64,000 bases of DNA from Burkholderiaceae bacterium (GCA_947448695.1 CANFOL010000003.1:98674-162673), one strand, 5' to 3'; numbered from the stretch's first letter, positions 41,098 to 52,379 are shown. Made by a program: numbers and translations. The notes: generated by a model not told the origin, from the letters alone.

Positions 41098-42636
41098 ATG
41101 AATTTATTAAGACTTACTACAACATACACTATGAGTTTAGTAGTGCTTTTTTGTTTCTTTTTATCATCCCCTCCTTTACTCGCTAATGAGCTTTTGCCTG
41201 TCGGAGTAAAAAAAGCCCTGCAAAGTTCTAAGATACCTGACTCTGCTTTGGGATTTAATGTTATTCCAATTGGGAAACTACATTCGCAACCCAACCAACA
41301 CAGTTGGAATGGACAGTCGCCAATGAACCCCGCTTCTACTATGAAGCTCCTAACAACGTTTGCTGCATTAGAAATTCTTGGCTCACAATATCGTTGGAAA
41401 ACCAATTTTTATACCACTGGTTTTGTTGATCAAGGGGTTTTAAATGGCAATCTCATTGTTCAAGGATTTGGAGACCCCAAATTAGTACCTGAACATTTAT
41501 CCGTCATAGCTCAAAATCTAAAGCAAGTTGGTTTACAAGAGATACAAGGTAACTTAGTCTTTGATCGTTCAGTTTATGCGAGCTCCATACGGCAATCAGC
41601 TCCGCTGGATGGAGAATCCTCAAGGACCTACAACGTTGTTCCTGATCCATTGTTATATGCGTTTCAAACTCTGTCTTTTAAGGTCATCAATAACAATGGG
41701 CAATTCAATGTTTCCTATACCCCCCAGTTGGCTGGTCTTCGAATAGTTAATCAAATAAAAGCCACAAAAGGAGCATGTGGCGACTGGACAAAAAACTTAA
41801 AAATTGAAATTCGAAAAATTAATGATGAACAATGGAATGCAATTTTTATCGGTAAATTATCGATTAACTGCCCTGATGTTTCATGGAATTCGGTTTCAAT
41901 AGATTCAAATAACTTTTTAAAACAAGGGATATTAGCGGCATGGGAGGATGCTGGCATTGCATGGAAAGTTCACCCCCAAATTATAGAAGGCGAAGTTCCA
42001 AGCAACGCCAAGCTCTTGCTTTCTTATTCTGGAACACTATTAGCAGATGCTGTAATAGACATCAATAAATACTCTAATAATGTGATGGCACGTCAAGTTC
42101 TTTTAACCATTGGACTAGAAAAAGGAGTCCGGCCTACATCAACAACAGATAGTATTCGTATCCTTAAAGAATGGCTCAAAAAGTCTAAATTAAATTTTCC
42201 TGAACTAGTCGTGGAAAATGGCTCTGGCTTGTCAAACATAGAAAGAATCTCTCCTCAAAGTTTGACAAGTCTTCTCAATTACGCCCTCAATACTAAAAAT
42301 AATGAGCTGTTTATTAATTCACTGCCGATTGCTGGAGTCGATGGTACTATGAAAAATCGTTTGATTAACCGTCTAAGAAAGCTTTGGTCTACGAACACTC
42401 CTAAAACCATGTTCACCCCTGACCTTAGCCTTCCCAGTGGCTTGCAAAAGACTGGTGCCTATATGAAAACCGGCACATTGCAAACGGTTCGAGCAGTTAG
42501 CGGTTATGTCGTTAGTAAAACAGGGAAGGTTTACGCGGTCTCTTCAATGGTCAACCATCAAAATGCAAGTATTGGCGGCACGATGGTGAATGATGCGCTA
42601 CTTCACTGGATTTTAGATGACTGCCCCCTTGATTAA
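41098..42636 (+). CDS. dacB: D-alanyl-D-alanine carboxypeptidase/endopeptidase PBP4
   Basis: This 512-residue periplasmic protein is a class C low-molecular-weight penicillin-binding protein that trims or cleaves peptidoglycan cross-links. A signal peptide ends near PPLLA. The three active-site motifs are present: Ser80-x-x-Lys83 (STMK), Ser326-Asn-Asn328 (SNN) and Lys457-Thr-Gly (KTG). The insertion between the first two motifs is typical for DacB. The stop overlaps that of the convergent sua5 gene by 4 bp. Confidence 0.93.
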   Translation: MNLLRLTTTYTMSLVVLFCFFLSSPPLLANELLPVGVKKALQSSKIPDSALGFNVIPIGKLHSQPNQHSWNGQSPMNPASTMKLLTTFAALEILGSQYRWKTNFYTTGFVDQGVLNGNLIVQGFGDPKLVPEHLSVIAQNLKQVGLQEIQGNLVFDRSVYASSIRQSAPLDGESSRTYNVVPDPLLYAFQTLSFKVINNNGQFNVSYTPQLAGLRIVNQIKATKGACGDWTKNLKIEIRKINDEQWNAIFIGKLSINCPDVSWNSVSIDSNNFLKQGILAAWEDAGIAWKVHPQIIEGEVPSNAKLLLSYSGTLLADAVIDINKYSNNVMARQVLLTIGLEKGVRPTSTTDSIRILKEWLKKSKLNFPELVVENGSGLSNIERISPQSLTSLLNYALNTKNNELFINSLPIAGVDGTMKNRLINRLRKLWSTNTPKTMFTPDLSLPSGLQKTGAYMKTGTLQTVRAVSGYVVSKTGKVYAVSSMVNHQNASIGGTMVNDALLHWILDDCPLD

Positions 42637-43679
42637 TGAATTCCTGAGCCGTACACGGCTCTAGTCAATCGATCATTAACACCAGACCATGCCATCTCTT
42701 TGGGTAATAAATCAAAAATAATTTTTTGATAACCCTTTTGATCAAGGTCTCTTAATAATTGATAAATTTGTTTTGCAACTGCATGCGAATCTAATGGGAT
42801 ATGAATCCAATCGATAGGACTTGTAGCCCATTTATTTTTTAATGAAACAATATCTAAAAATGTAACTACAACGACTTTTTGATTATCAAAATCTTCAACT
42901 TTTAATTGGCCAACATCCATTGATATCAATTGAGTATGTGGGGCATAGTGCCCCAATATTCCTCCTGAATGACGGATGGAATTGTCTTTGTGACCTAAAT
43001 TTGTAATCCCTAAAGTTACACAAATATCGCTCTCTAAAATCATTCCCGGTCTCAATATGACAGGACCCATTTGATCTAAACGCGACAAGTCCAAAATAGT
43101 TGATTCAATACCTACTGCACAACTACCGCCATCCAAAATCATTAACTCATTGTCAGTTTTAGTATCTCTAAATTCATCTAAAACATGCTTTGCAGTCGTT
43201 GGGGAAATATGCCCAAAACGATTGGCTGAAGGGGCTACAAGTCCGCCTTGGAAAGCTTGCAGAATATCAATTGTCCAAGGGTGGTTAGGGGCGCGTATCG
43301 CAACCGTTTCTTGCCCTCCAGTAATCGAGTTTAAAACTTGCTTAGCTTTCTTTAAAATCAGAGTTAATGGGCCAGGCCAATATTTTTTGGCTAATATGAT
43401 AGCCTGTGGCGGCACATCGTAAGACCACTCAGACAACTTGGTCTCCCAAAAATCCTCTGCAGACTGACCTATTGCTGGTGGTGCTATGTGCACAATAAGG
43501 GGGTGATTTTCTGGACGATTTTTTAATTGAAATATTTTTTTTATAGCTTGCTCATCCATGGCATTTGCGGCAAGCCCATAAACGGTCTCCGTCGGTATAG
43601 CTAACAAATTACCTTGCTGAAGGTGCTCAACAATATTTTTTATTGATATTTCGTTAACCGAAAAAATACGCGCATTCAC
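42633..43679 (-). CDS. L-threonylcarbamoyladenylate synthase (Sua5 type)
   Basis: This 348-residue protein makes threonylcarbamoyl-AMP for the t6A37 modification of ANN-decoding tRNAs. The YrdC domain has the N-terminal AIPTETVYGLAANAMDE, KNRPENHPLIVHI and GLVAPSANRFGHISPT. The extra C-terminal Sua5 domain (about residues 230-348) makes it longer than E. coli TsaC. It is the last gene of the pgk-pyk-fba-purC-purE-purK-sua5 run, 3 bp after purK. Confidence 0.93.
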   Translation of the reverse strand: MNARIFSVNEISIKNIVEHLQQGNLLAIPTETVYGLAANAMDEQAIKKIFQLKNRPENHPLIVHIAPPAIGQSAEDFWETKLSEWSYDVPPQAIILAKKYWPGPLTLILKKAKQVLNSITGGQETVAIRAPNHPWTIDILQAFQGGLVAPSANRFGHISPTTAKHVLDEFRDTKTDNELMILDGGSCAVGIESTILDLSRLDQMGPVILRPGMILESDICVTLGITNLGHKDNSIRHSGGILGHYAPHTQLISMDVGQLKVEDFDNQKVVVVTFLDIVSLKNKWATSPIDWIHIPLDSHAVAKQIYQLLRDLDQKGYQKIIFDLLPKEMAWSGVNDRLTRAVYGSGIH

Positions 43680-43682
43680 TAA

Positions 43683-44876
43683 TTATTTTCTCAAAGGTGC
43701 AATACCCAAAATATCCATTGCTTGCTGTGCACCCATTAAGGCTTGGTCAATCGAGTCTGCAATAAAGTTAATATGCCCCATCTTACGCCCAATTTTTGGC
43801 TCCGCTTTGCCATACAAGTGCAATTTTGCACAAGGTATTACTAATATTTTTTCCCAAGCTGGCGATTGTATGACATTGGTATTTTTATCAAACCAAATAT
43901 CTCCTAATATATTCAGCATAACTACAGGAGAAAGTAAGCGTGAATCGCCTAATGGCAACTTTGCCAAAGTTCTGACCTGTTGTTCAAATTGGTTCGTTAA
44001 GCATGAATCTAAAGAATGATGGCCAGAATTATGCGGTCTCGGGGCAATTTCATTTACAACGAGTGAGCCATCCTTCAACACAAAAAACTCAATGCAAAGC
44101 ACGCCTACATATTCTAGTTGACGAATAATAGTGTGTGCAGCAAGATGAATTTTTTCTTGTAATTCTTGAGTTAAATTCGGGGCTGGAACCATACTCAGGT
44201 GCAAAATACCATTTTCATGAATATTTTGAGCGATTGGCAATAAATGGGTCTCATCATTGTGACCTCTCGCAATAATTGCTGAAAGTTCAAAGGCTAAATC
44301 AAGTTTTTTCTCTAATACACATGGAACTTTACCTAGGGTATTCCATGCTTGTTTTAACTCAGTTAAATTTTGAACACGCTGTTGACCTTTTCCATCATAT
44401 CCAAGTTGAGCTGTTTTAAGTATTCCAGGAAAAAGCAATGCTTGAACGGATTGAAGTTGATCATCGTTTTGTATCACGGCATAATCCACGGGACCAATGC
44501 CCATTGTTGATTGGCAAGTTTTTAAAAACTGTTTTTCCTTGAATCGATTTTGAGCAATCGAGACTGCAAAACTCTTTGGCGCAACAAAAACACCCTCCTG
44601 AATTAAATAATCAATCGTATTCGCGGGTACGTTTTCAAATTCAGTACTGATGGCTTCACATAATTGAGCCATATGACGAAGAGCATCTATATCGTCGTAT
44701 TGCGCAAGCAAATGCTCTTGGGCAATCTGCCCTGCGGGACTATTCGGATCGGGGTCTAGCACGCATACTTGATAACCTAAATCTTGAGCAGCTTGGACAA
44801 AGTATCGGCCAAGTTGCCCGCCACCTAAGATGCCTAAGAAGGCAGGCGGATATAAGGGCCAAACTAAATTACTCAT
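43683..44876 (-). CDS. purK: N5-carboxyaminoimidazole ribonucleotide synthase
   Basis: This 397-residue ATP-grasp enzyme carboxylates AIR to N5-CAIR in purine synthesis, feeding PurE. The N-terminal GILGGGQLGRYFVQAAQDLG motif and the ATP-grasp blocks KTAQLGYDGKGQQ and VNEIAPRPHNSGHHSLD are intact. It follows purE on the same strand with a 6-bp gap. The order purC-purE-purK within a glycolytic block is characteristic of Burkholderiales. Confidence 0.95.
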   Translation of the reverse strand: MSNLVWPLYPPAFLGILGGGQLGRYFVQAAQDLGYQVCVLDPDPNSPAGQIAQEHLLAQYDDIDALRHMAQLCEAISTEFENVPANTIDYLIQEGVFVAPKSFAVSIAQNRFKEKQFLKTCQSTMGIGPVDYAVIQNDDQLQSVQALLFPGILKTAQLGYDGKGQQRVQNLTELKQAWNTLGKVPCVLEKKLDLAFELSAIIARGHNDETHLLPIAQNIHENGILHLSMVPAPNLTQELQEKIHLAAHTIIRQLEYVGVLCIEFFVLKDGSLVVNEIAPRPHNSGHHSLDSCLTNQFEQQVRTLAKLPLGDSRLLSPVVMLNILGDIWFDKNTNVIQSPAWEKILVIPCAKLHLYGKAEPKIGRKMGHINFIADSIDQALMGAQQAMDILGIAPLRK

Positions 44877-44882
44877 TAATAT

Positions 44883-45392
44883 CTAAGGTAAGGTCATTTG
44901 CTTAGCTTTATTCGTTTGCGTTTCACGAAAAGCCAATAATTTTTTAAGCAAATCTTCAGAATAAAGCGCTAGATTTGCAATCACATGTAAAGCAGCGTTG
45001 GCTGCTCCAGCCTCCCCAATCGCAAATGTAGCCACTGGGATCCCCTTAGGCATTTGCACAATGGATAACAATGAGTCTTCACCCTTTAAATATTTTGATG
45101 GCACAGGTACGCCATAAACTGGAACTATTGTTTTAGCAGCGAGCATACCCGGTAAGTGTGCGGCCCCGCCAGCTCCAGCAATAATCGCTTTTAACCCTCG
45201 GCTTTGTGCATTTTCTGCATAAGCATACATTTCATCTGGCATACGATGCGCTGATAAAACTTGTCTTTCATGAGGAATCTCAAATTCAGCAAGAATCTGA
45301 CAAGCATAAGACATGACATCCCAATCAGAGTTTGATCCCATCACAACCCCTACGATAGGTAATTCGATATGGCTCTTTACTGGTTCATTCAT
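44883..45392 (-). CDS. purE: N5-carboxyaminoimidazole ribonucleotide mutase
   Basis: This protein of about 169 residues rearranges N5-CAIR to CAIR. The motifs GVVMGSNSDWDVM, SAHRMPDEM and GAGGAAHLPGM are intact. I chose the ATG at 45392, which has GGAGAG just upstream and begins shortly before the conserved core. The frame stays open to 45470, but that extension overlaps the purC coding end and carries no family sequence. Confidence 0.94.
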   Translation of the reverse strand: MNEPVKSHIELPIVGVVMGSNSDWDVMSYACQILAEFEIPHERQVLSAHRMPDEMYAYAENAQSRGLKAIIAGAGGAAHLPGMLAAKTIVPVYGVPVPSKYLKGEDSLLSIVQMPKGIPVATFAIGEAGAANAALHVIANLALYSEDLLKKLLAFRETQTNKAKQMTLP

Positions 45393-45414
45393 ATGCTCTC
45401 CTACAATATAAATA

Positions 45415-46311
45415 TCATGATTGGGTAAGTATATCGAGTGCCTCTTGATACTTTGCGGCAGTTTGTTCAATCACACTGCTTGGCAAATGAGGTGCTGGCG
45501 CTTTTTTATTCCAAGGTTGACCGTCAATCCTGACAGACTCCAACCAGTCTCGCACAAATTGCTTATCAAATGATGGTGGATTTTGTCCCACCACATAAGA
45601 ACTTGCTGGCCAAAAGCGTGAAGAATCGGCAGTGAGGATTTCATCCATCAAAATCATTTGACCATTACCATTTAAGCCAAATTCAAATTTAGTATCTGCG
45701 ATTAAGATACCCTTACTAGCTGCAAACACAGAAGCCTCTTTGTATAAATGAATGCTAATTTCTTTCATTTGCTGTGCAAGTGATTGACCTATTCGACGAA
45801 CCACCTCCGCAAAATCAATATTTTCGTCATGATCACCTACGTCAGCTTTAGCTGCAGGTGTAAAAATTGGTTCAGCCAATTGTTGCGCATTTTGTAGGCC
45901 AATGGGCAATGTAACACCACACACTGCACCGGTAGCTAGATAGTCCTTCCAACCACTTCCAGATAAATAACCACGAACGACTGCCTCAACCAGTATGGGC
46001 TTGAGTCGTTGCACGACAATCGCTCTTCCACGCACTTGTTCAATTTCGTTTGGTTGGACAACAGTCTCTGGATCAATTCCTGTTAAATGATTAGGAACAA
46101 CATGTTTTAAACGTTCAAACCAAAAATTGGCCATGTGATTTAAGACAATCCCTTTGCCAGGTATAGGCTCTTGCATGACAACATCAAATGCTGATAAACG
46201 ATCCGTCGTAATCATCAACAAATACTGATCATTTACTGCATAGATGTCTCTAACCTTCCCCTTAGAAATTAAGGGCAAAGATTGAATAGACGTTTCTAAA
46301 AGGGCCTGCAT
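45415..46311 (-). CDS. purC: phosphoribosylaminoimidazole-succinocarboxamide synthase
   Basis: This 298-residue enzyme joins CAIR and aspartate to make [57 protein letters not shown] and ADTKFEFG are the family blocks. The length is that of the longer yeast-like SAICAR synthases common in betaproteobacteria. Its product is the substrate of PurB, encoded about 25 kb to the left. It follows fba by 2 bp. Confidence 0.95.
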   Translation of the reverse strand: MQALLETSIQSLPLISKGKVRDIYAVNDQYLLMITTDRLSAFDVVMQEPIPGKGIVLNHMANFWFERLKHVVPNHLTGIDPETVVQPNEIEQVRGRAIVVQRLKPILVEAVVRGYLSGSGWKDYLATGAVCGVTLPIGLQNAQQLAEPIFTPAAKADVGDHDENIDFAEVVRRIGQSLAQQMKEISIHLYKEASVFAASKGILIADTKFEFGLNGNGQMILMDEILTADSSRFWPASSYVVGQNPPSFDKQFVRDWLESVRIDGQPWNKKAPAPHLPSSVIEQTAAKYQEALDILTQS

Positions 46312-46313
46312 CT

Positions 46314-47378
46314 TTATTTAATCAGTTGAGCAAGCTCACCAGAGTTATATCTTTCAACCATCTTATCTAAGCTGATTGGCTTAATTTTAGAAGCCTGTCC
46401 TTCACAACCAAAAGATAAAAAACGTGCCTTACAAATAAGCTTGGCAGCTTCTCGAGCAGGCTTCAAGTAATCACGCGGATCAAATTTAGATGGGTTTTGA
46501 TGAAGATATTGACGAATTGCTGCTGTCATAGCTAAGCGAATATCAGTATCAATATTTACTTTTCGAACTCCATTTTTAATACCTTCTTGGATTTCTTCCA
46601 CTGGTACACCGTAGGTTTCTTTCATATCACCACCAAACTCGCGAATCACATCCAATAGCTCTTGGGGAACAGATGAAGAACCGTGCATTACTAAATGTGT
46701 ATTAGGAATACGTTGATGAATTTCACGGATTCGATCAATTGCTAATGTATCTCCTGTAGGCTTTTTACTAAATTTATAAGCCCCATGGCTAGTGCCTATA
46801 GCAATCGCTAAAGCATCACATTGTGTCTGTTTAACAAAGTCAGCAGCTTGTTCTACATCAGTTAATAATTGCTCTCTGGTCATCGCACCTTCAGCACCAT
46901 GACCATCTTCTTTATCTCCCATCATTGTCTCTAAAGAGCCCAAAACACCTAACTCAGCTTCTACAGTAACGCCAATTGAATGAGAAAACTTAACAACCTC
47001 TTGAGAAACCTGAACGTTGTATTCATAACTTGCAACTGTTTTGCCATCACCCATCAATGAACCATCCATCATGACGCTTGTAAAGCCACTTTTAATAGCA
47101 GCCATACATACTGCAGGATTTTGTCCGTGATCTTGATGCATCACTACAGGAATATCTGGATAAGATTCAATTGCGGCTTCAATTAAGTGCCTTAAAAAAG
47201 CTTCGCCAGCATATTTTCTTGCTCCTGCTGACGCCTGCATAATGACAGGTGCACCAACCTCTTGAGCAGCAGACATAATCGCTTGCACTTGTTCTAAATT
47301 ATTCACATTAAACGCAGGGATTCCATATCCCTGTTCCGCTGCATGATCTAAGAGTTGTCGCATTGATACTAAAGGCAT
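46314..47378 (-). CDS. fba: class II fructose-1,6-bisphosphate aldolase
   Basis: This 354-residue zinc enzyme interconverts fructose 1,6-bisphosphate and the triose phosphates. [15 protein letters not shown] holds the catalytic aspartate and a zinc histidine, [13 protein letters not shown] is the phosphate-loop region, and [14 protein letters not shown] and [15 protein letters not shown] complete the site. It resembles the CbbA/Fba type of betaproteobacteria. It lies 16 bp downstream of pyk in the leftward block. Confidence 0.95.
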   Translation of the reverse strand: MPLVSMRQLLDHAAEQGYGIPAFNVNNLEQVQAIMSAAQEVGAPVIMQASAGARKYAGEAFLRHLIEAAIESYPDIPVVMHQDHGQNPAVCMAAIKSGFTSVMMDGSLMGDGKTVASYEYNVQVSQEVVKFSHSIGVTVEAELGVLGSLETMMGDKEDGHGAEGAMTREQLLTDVEQAADFVKQTQCDALAIAIGTSHGAYKFSKKPTGDTLAIDRIREIHQRIPNTHLVMHGSSSVPQELLDVIREFGGDMKETYGVPVEEIQEGIKNGVRKVNIDTDIRLAMTAAIRQYLHQNPSKFDPRDYLKPAREAAKLICKARFLSFGCEGQASKIKPISLDKMVERYNSGELAQLIK

Positions 47379-47394
47379 GTTTTCTCCAAAAGAT

Positions 47395-48834
47395 TTATTT
47401 CACTTTGATAATTTTAAGGGTATTTGTACCGCCAGCTTGCCCCATTGGCTCTCCAACAGTTAAAGCTACCATATCGCCAGGTTTTACTACTCCCTTGCTT
47501 AATAATAATTGCTCAACTTCTTCAAGCGCAGTATCTCGATCAGCACTCACTTCTATTTGAAGAGGGGTTACATTCCGATACATTGCCATCGCTCGTTGTG
47601 TTTCAATTCTTTTCGTTAGAGCAAAAATTGGTATGTGAATTTTATGCCGACTCATCCACAGTGCCGTAGATCCTGATTCCGTTAATGCTGCAATTGCTTT
47701 TACATTTAAATGATAAGCTGTAAATAATGCACCTAAAGCAATCGATTGATCAATGCGAGTAAATGTCTGATCTAGAAAATCAGCATCTAATGTCACGGTT
47801 TCAGACTTTTCAGCGGCGAGACAAATTGCTGCCATTTGTTCAACAACTTTCACAGGAAATTGTCCTGTTGCCGTTTCGGCAGAGAGCATCACAGCATCTG
47901 TCCCATCTAAAACAGCATTTGCGACGTCGCTCACTTCAGCTCGCGTTGGAATGGGGCTTGTAATCATCGATTCCATCATTTGGGTGGCAGTGATCACAAA
48001 TTTATCAGCTTCTGTAGCTAATCGAATCATTCTTTTTTGTAGTGCAGGAACTGCTGCATTACCAACCTCAACTGCTAAATCTCCTCTGGCAACCATAATT
48101 CCATCAGAAGCCAAAATGATGCCTTCTAAGATTCCGGGTTCAATGGCTTCTGCCCTCTCAATTTTGGCAATTAAGCGAACTTCATGATTTTTTGCGACAC
48201 AATGTGCCTGAGCTAGCTTCCGAGCTAAATGCATGTCTTGCGCATTTTTAGGAAAGCTGATGGCAATGTAATCAACCTGTATATCAATCGCAGTGGCTAA
48301 GTCCTCGATGTCTTTTTCGGTTAAAGCAGGTGCAGTTAATCCTCCTCCTGCACGATTAATGCCCTTATTGTTGGAAAGCTCACCGCCCATTTCTACTTCG
48401 GTATGAATACAATCTCCAACAATTTTTTCAACGCGCAGAACAATTAACCCATCATTTAACAATAACTGATCGCCAGCACTAACGTCTCTTGGTAAATTTT
48501 TATAATCCAAGCCAACTCGTGATGCGTTGCCGATTAAACAATTGGCATCTAATAAAAACTTTTGACCGACCTCTAATTGAACTTTACCATTCTCAAATTT
48601 ACCGACTCGAATTTTTGGCCCTTGTAAATCAGCCATAATCGCGATTTCTTTACCGACCTCTCGAGAAATATCTCGAACCAATTGGGCGCGGTCTCTGTGG
48701 TCTTGAGCAACACCGTGGGAGAAATTTAACCTCACCACATCCACGCCAGCCAAAATAATCTGTTTTAGTACATCTGGCTTTGTGGTTGCTGGGCCTAAGG
48801 TGGCAACAATTTTTGTGGCGCGGGATAAACTCAT
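47395..48834 (-). CDS. pyk: pyruvate kinase
   Basis: This 479-residue enzyme makes pyruvate and ATP from phosphoenolpyruvate. The N-terminal [17 protein letters not shown], the active-site [14 protein letters not shown], the [14 protein letters not shown] metal loop and the [24 protein letters not shown] helix are present. The C-terminal allosteric domain is complete. The ATG lies within the last four bases of pgk, so the two genes are coupled. Confidence 0.95.
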   Translation of the reverse strand: MSLSRATKIVATLGPATTKPDVLKQIILAGVDVVRLNFSHGVAQDHRDRAQLVRDISREVGKEIAIMADLQGPKIRVGKFENGKVQLEVGQKFLLDANCLIGNASRVGLDYKNLPRDVSAGDQLLLNDGLIVLRVEKIVGDCIHTEVEMGGELSNNKGINRAGGGLTAPALTEKDIEDLATAIDIQVDYIAISFPKNAQDMHLARKLAQAHCVAKNHEVRLIAKIERAEAIEPGILEGIILASDGIMVARGDLAVEVGNAAVPALQKRMIRLATEADKFVITATQMMESMITSPIPTRAEVSDVANAVLDGTDAVMLSAETATGQFPVKVVEQMAAICLAAEKSETVTLDADFLDQTFTRIDQSIALGALFTAYHLNVKAIAALTESGSTALWMSRHKIHIPIFALTKRIETQRAMAMYRNVTPLQIEVSADRDTALEEVEQLLLSKGVVKPGDMVALTVGEPMGQAGGTNTLKIIKVK

Positions 48835-50045
48835 TCGGTAGCTCTTTCTTGAAGTATTGCAATGGCGGGCAAAACTTTACCCTCTAAAAATTCTAAAAAT
48901 GCACCACCACCAGTAGAAATATAACCAACTTGTTTTTCAATTCCATACTTAGCAATTGCCGCAAGGGTATCACCACCGCCTGCTACTGAAAATCCAGGGC
49001 TATGCGCAATGGCAGCTGCCAACATTTTTGTCCCACCACCAAATTGATCAATCTCAAATACACCAACTGGACCATTCCATAAAATGGTACCTGCATGAGC
49101 AATCATCTGAGATAAACGGGCGGAGGTTTTAGGTCCGATATCTAAAATCATATCGTCGCTCACAACATCATGAACGGCTACTGTATTAGCCCTAGCTAAA
49201 GGGGAAAGCTCATTAGCAACAATCACATCCTCCGGGATAGGCACAGAGGCTCCTCGTTGATGCATGATTTTCATGATTTCTTTAGCCTGATCTACTAAGT
49301 CAGGCTCTGCTAAAGATAAACCAATCGGTAAGCCTGCTGCCAGCATGAAGGTATTGGCAATTCCTCCCCCCACAATTAATTGATCAACTTTCTCAGCAAG
49401 GGTTTTTAGTATCGTCAACTTAGTTGAAACCTTTGAACCTGCCACAATGGCTACTAAGGGTCTTTTAGGGTCATTTAATGCAAAAGACAGGGCATCAATT
49501 TCAGCTTCCATGAGAGGGCCCGCGCAAGAAATTGGTGCAAATCTCGCCATTCCATGGGTGGTTGCCTCAGCACGATGAGCTGTTCCGAAAGCGTCGTTAA
49601 CGTAAACATCACATAGTAGTGCCATTTTTCTCGACAACTCTGGATCATCTTTTTTTTCACCAATATTGCCGCGGCAGTTTTCTAAAAGGACCACTTCGCC
49701 TGGTTGTACTTGAAAATCGCCCGATACCCAATCTGAAATTAAAGCAACTTTTCTGCCCAAAAGCTCAGCCAATCGATCAGCTACAGGCGCTAATGAATCG
49801 GCAGGTTGTAAGTTCCCCTCGGTAGGTCTACCCAAGTGTGATGTCACCATGACGGCTGCGCCTGCATCTAAAGACATCTGAATTGCGGGAATGGATGCTG
49901 TTATTCGGGTATCCTCGGTAATTTTTCCAGTAGAGTCTTGGGGAACATTTAAGTCTGCGCGAATAAAAACTCTTTTTCCAGCAAGTCGGTTTTGTGAGAC
50001 TAAATCAGATAATCGATTGATTTTGAGGGATGTGGAATGAATCAT
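48831..50045 (-). CDS. pgk: phosphoglycerate kinase
   Basis: This 404-residue glycolytic enzyme transfers phosphate from 1,3-bisphosphoglycerate to [33 protein letters not shown] and the C-terminal nucleotide-site [18 protein letters not shown] are canonical. It heads the leftward unit pgk-pyk-fba-purC-purE-purK-sua5. The 167-bp gap upstream, shared with the divergent ilvE gene, must carry its promoter. Confidence 0.95.
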   Translation of the reverse strand: MIHSTSLKINRLSDLVSQNRLAGKRVFIRADLNVPQDSTGKITEDTRITASIPAIQMSLDAGAAVMVTSHLGRPTEGNLQPADSLAPVADRLAELLGRKVALISDWVSGDFQVQPGEVVLLENCRGNIGEKKDDPELSRKMALLCDVYVNDAFGTAHRAEATTHGMARFAPISCAGPLMEAEIDALSFALNDPKRPLVAIVAGSKVSTKLTILKTLAEKVDQLIVGGGIANTFMLAAGLPIGLSLAEPDLVDQAKEIMKIMHQRGASVPIPEDVIVANELSPLARANTVAVHDVVSDDMILDIGPKTSARLSQMIAHAGTILWNGPVGVFEIDQFGGGTKMLAAAIAHSPGFSVAGGGDTLAAIAKYGIEKQVGYISTGGGAFLEFLEGKVLPAIAILQERATE

Positions 50046-50212
50046 AGGTAATTATTAATCAATTAAAAACATCAAATTGGTTCAATAAATCATCATACAG
50101 GATGATTTAAACCCCAAATTTATAATAAACACTTTATCGGCAAAAATTGAATGTAATTTCTTCGCCTGTTTTACAATAAGAACTCTTCATATGTCCGTTT
50201 AGGAAATTATAA

Positions 50213-51136
50213 ATGTCAATGTCTGATCGCGATGGTTTTATTTGGTTTAATGGCAAATTAGTTGATTGGCGAGATGCCAACATCCATGTCCTAACTCATA
50301 GCCTACATTATGGTATGGCTGTTTTCGAAGGTGTGAGGGCTTATCAGACAGATCAAGGGCCAGCCATCTTTCGTCTTGAAGAGCATACCAAGCGCTGGTT
50401 CAATTCTGCCAAGATTTTCCAAATGGCAATGCCTTATTCCCAAGAAGAACTTATTCAAGCTCAATTAGAGGTAGTTAAGGCAAATAAACTCGAGTCCTGT
50501 TATCTTCGTCCAATCGCATGGATTGGTTCAGAAAAATTAGGGATTTCTCCTAAGGGTAACCAAATATTAGTCTCTATAGCTGCTTGGCAATGGGGCGCTT
50601 ACTTGGGGGAAGATGGTTTAAATAAAGGTATTCGTGTCAAAACGTCTTCCTTTAGCCGTCACCACGTCAATGTCTCTTTAGTTCGTGCCAAAGCATCTGG
50701 TTATTACATTAACTCTATCCTAGCCAACCAAGAAGTAACTGCACATGGATACGATGAAGCTCTCCTTCTCGATACGGACGGATATGTTTCTGAAGGCTCC
50801 GGGGAAAATGTGTTTATTGTCCGTGACGGTGTAATTTACACTCCAGACTTAGCTTCTTGCCTTGCTGGTATTACTCGTGACTCCATTATCAAAATTGCAC
50901 ATGATCTTGGTTTTGAAGTAAAAGAAAAACGTATCACTCGTGATGAAATGTACTGCTGCGATGAAGCATTTTTTACAGGTACAGCTGCGGAAGTAACGCC
51001 GATTCGTGAACTAGATGATCGTATTATTGGTAATGGTGGAAGAGGTCCTATGACTGAAAAAATACAAAATGTATTTTTTGACATAGTAAAAGGTAAAAAT
51101 GATAAGTATCGCTCTTGGCTAACTTACGTTAAATAA
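50213..51136 (+). CDS. ilvE: branched-chain amino acid aminotransferase
   Basis: This 307-residue PLP enzyme is a fold-type IV transaminase for leucine, isoleucine and valine. VLTHSLHYGMAVFEGVRAY, the PLP lysine in LVRAKASGYYINSILA and the EGSGENVFIVRDGVIYTP block are intact, ending with the AAEVTPIRELD motif. An AGGAAATT ribosome-binding site precedes the ATG. A zinc-finger gene follows after 2 bp. Confidence 0.95.
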   Translation: MSMSDRDGFIWFNGKLVDWRDANIHVLTHSLHYGMAVFEGVRAYQTDQGPAIFRLEEHTKRWFNSAKIFQMAMPYSQEELIQAQLEVVKANKLESCYLRPIAWIGSEKLGISPKGNQILVSIAAWQWGAYLGEDGLNKGIRVKTSSFSRHHVNVSLVRAKASGYYINSILANQEVTAHGYDEALLLDTDGYVSEGSGENVFIVRDGVIYTPDLASCLAGITRDSIIKIAHDLGFEVKEKRITRDEMYCCDEAFFTGTAAEVTPIRELDDRIIGNGGRGPMTEKIQNVFFDIVKGKNDKYRSWLTYVK

Positions 51137-51138
51137 TC

Positions 51139-51327
51139 ATGACTACTTCCCAAATGCCTATTGAAATTGATACGAAGGACCTGCCACTCCATTGCCCAAC
51201 AGGCACTGAGAAAAACTGGGATTTACACCCCCGTGTTTTTTTAGACATTGCACACACAGGACATGCAAAATGTCCTTATTGTGGCGCTGAGTATCATTTG
51301 AAAGCTGGCGCTAAGGTCGGACACTAA
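51139..51327 (+). CDS. small zinc-finger protein (CHCC type)
   Basis: This 62-residue protein has a single zinc-binding arrangement of the zf-CHCC family: LHCP, a histidine, and CPYCGAEYHL. The same module is found in NDUFS6 of respiratory complex I. A standalone version between ilvE and waaF is a recurrent betaproteobacterial arrangement. Its function is not established; a metal-binding accessory role is inferred. Confidence 0.85.
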   Translation: MTTSQMPIEIDTKDLPLHCPTGTEKNWDLHPRVFLDIAHTGHAKCPYCGAEYHLKAGAKVGH

Positions 51328-51332
51328 AAACG

Positions 51333-52379
51333 ATGCCTCAAACGCTCGTCATCGCGCCTAATTGGATTGGCGATGCTGTAATGTCTGAGCCCCTAATTAG
51401 TTGTCTAAATAAGGTATTTGGTCGAATAACTATTTTGGCTACCCCTTGGGTTGCTCCTGTTTACCGAGCAATGCAATCAAAGCCGGATGTGATTGAGGCT
51501 GATTTTTCACATGGCAAAATTGAGCTTGCTAAGCGAATGAAATTAGCGCACATCATCAAAGACCAGCAATTCGATCAAGCCTTTGTTTTACCCAATAGCT
51601 GGAAGTCGACTCTGATTCCTGTTCTAGCTAAAATCCCCCAAATATATGGGTATCAAGGAGAGCTTCGATCAGTTTTTTTAGCAAAATACCTTCCTAACCC
51701 TCCCAAAAAAAATCGCCCTCCAATGGTCGATCACTATCTTCATTTGGCAAGACTAATCAATCTTCAGTTAGATACATTAATAAATCCCAGACCGAAACTT
51801 TGCGCCGAAGCTTTTATACAAAACCAAGCGGTAGATTTATTACAAGCATTGCCTCATCCTGACAAATTTTATATTCTTGCACCTGGTGCAGAGTTCGGAC
51901 CTGCCAAGCAATGGCCAGCAGGACACTTTGCGGCACTTTCAAAAAAATTATTAAAATATGATCCCTGTAGCAGTATTTTGCTCTTAGGTAGCTCAAAAGA
52001 TCGTGTTATTTGTGATGAAATCTTACAAATGATCGAGGTAAATTTACGTCCAAGTGTCCTAAATCTTTGTGGTTTGGCTAGTCTTGATCAGTCTATCGCC
52101 TTGATTCCTAAAGCTAAAGGGTTAGCTAGCAATGACTCTGGATTAATGCATATTGCCGCGGCTTTTGGTATTCCACAAATTGCTTTTTATGGCTCTAGCG
52201 ACCCAAAACATACTCCTCCACTATCCCCATTCGCAGGAATTTTGTTTTTAGGTCTTGACTGTAGTCCTTGTCACCAAAGAAAATGTCCACTGGGCCATTT
52301 AAATTGCTTAAATCAAATTACGCCTCAATCTGCTTTTGATGAATTAAATCGCTGTATTACCTTAAGGAATATCAACTAA
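51333..52379 (+). CDS. waaF: lipopolysaccharide heptosyltransferase II
   Basis: This 348-residue GT-B glycosyltransferase adds the second heptose to the LPS inner core. It begins with LVIAPNWIGDAVMSEPLI and carries APGAEFGPAKQWPAGHFAAL, SNDSGLMHIAAAFGIPQIAFYG and a cysteine-rich C-terminal LDCSPCHQRKCPLGH, all family features. The start follows the zinc-finger gene by 5 bp. The stop overlaps the start of the next gene by one base (TAATG). Confidence 0.94.
   Translation: MPQTLVIAPNWIGDAVMSEPLISCLNKVFGRITILATPWVAPVYRAMQSKPDVIEADFSHGKIELAKRMKLAHIIKDQQFDQAFVLPNSWKSTLIPVLAKIPQIYGYQGELRSVFLAKYLPNPPKKNRPPMVDHYLHLARLINLQLDTLINPRPKLCAEAFIQNQAVDLLQALPHPDKFYILAPGAEFGPAKQWPAGHFAALSKKLLKYDPCSSILLLGSSKDRVICDEILQMIEVNLRPSVLNLCGLASLDQSIALIPKAKGLASNDSGLMHIAAAFGIPQIAFYGSSDPKHTPPLSPFAGILFLGLDCSPCHQRKCPLGHLNCLNQITPQSAFDELNRCITLRNIN

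Noticed and set aside
41031..41405. Leftward 124-codon frame opposite the dacB signal region
   Set aside because: It overlaps a well-supported signal peptide and active-site region on the plus strand and shows no family features.
44883..45470. Longer purE starting at 45470
   Set aside because: The extra 26 residues overlap purC and carry no family sequence; the ATG at 45392 has a ribosome-binding site.
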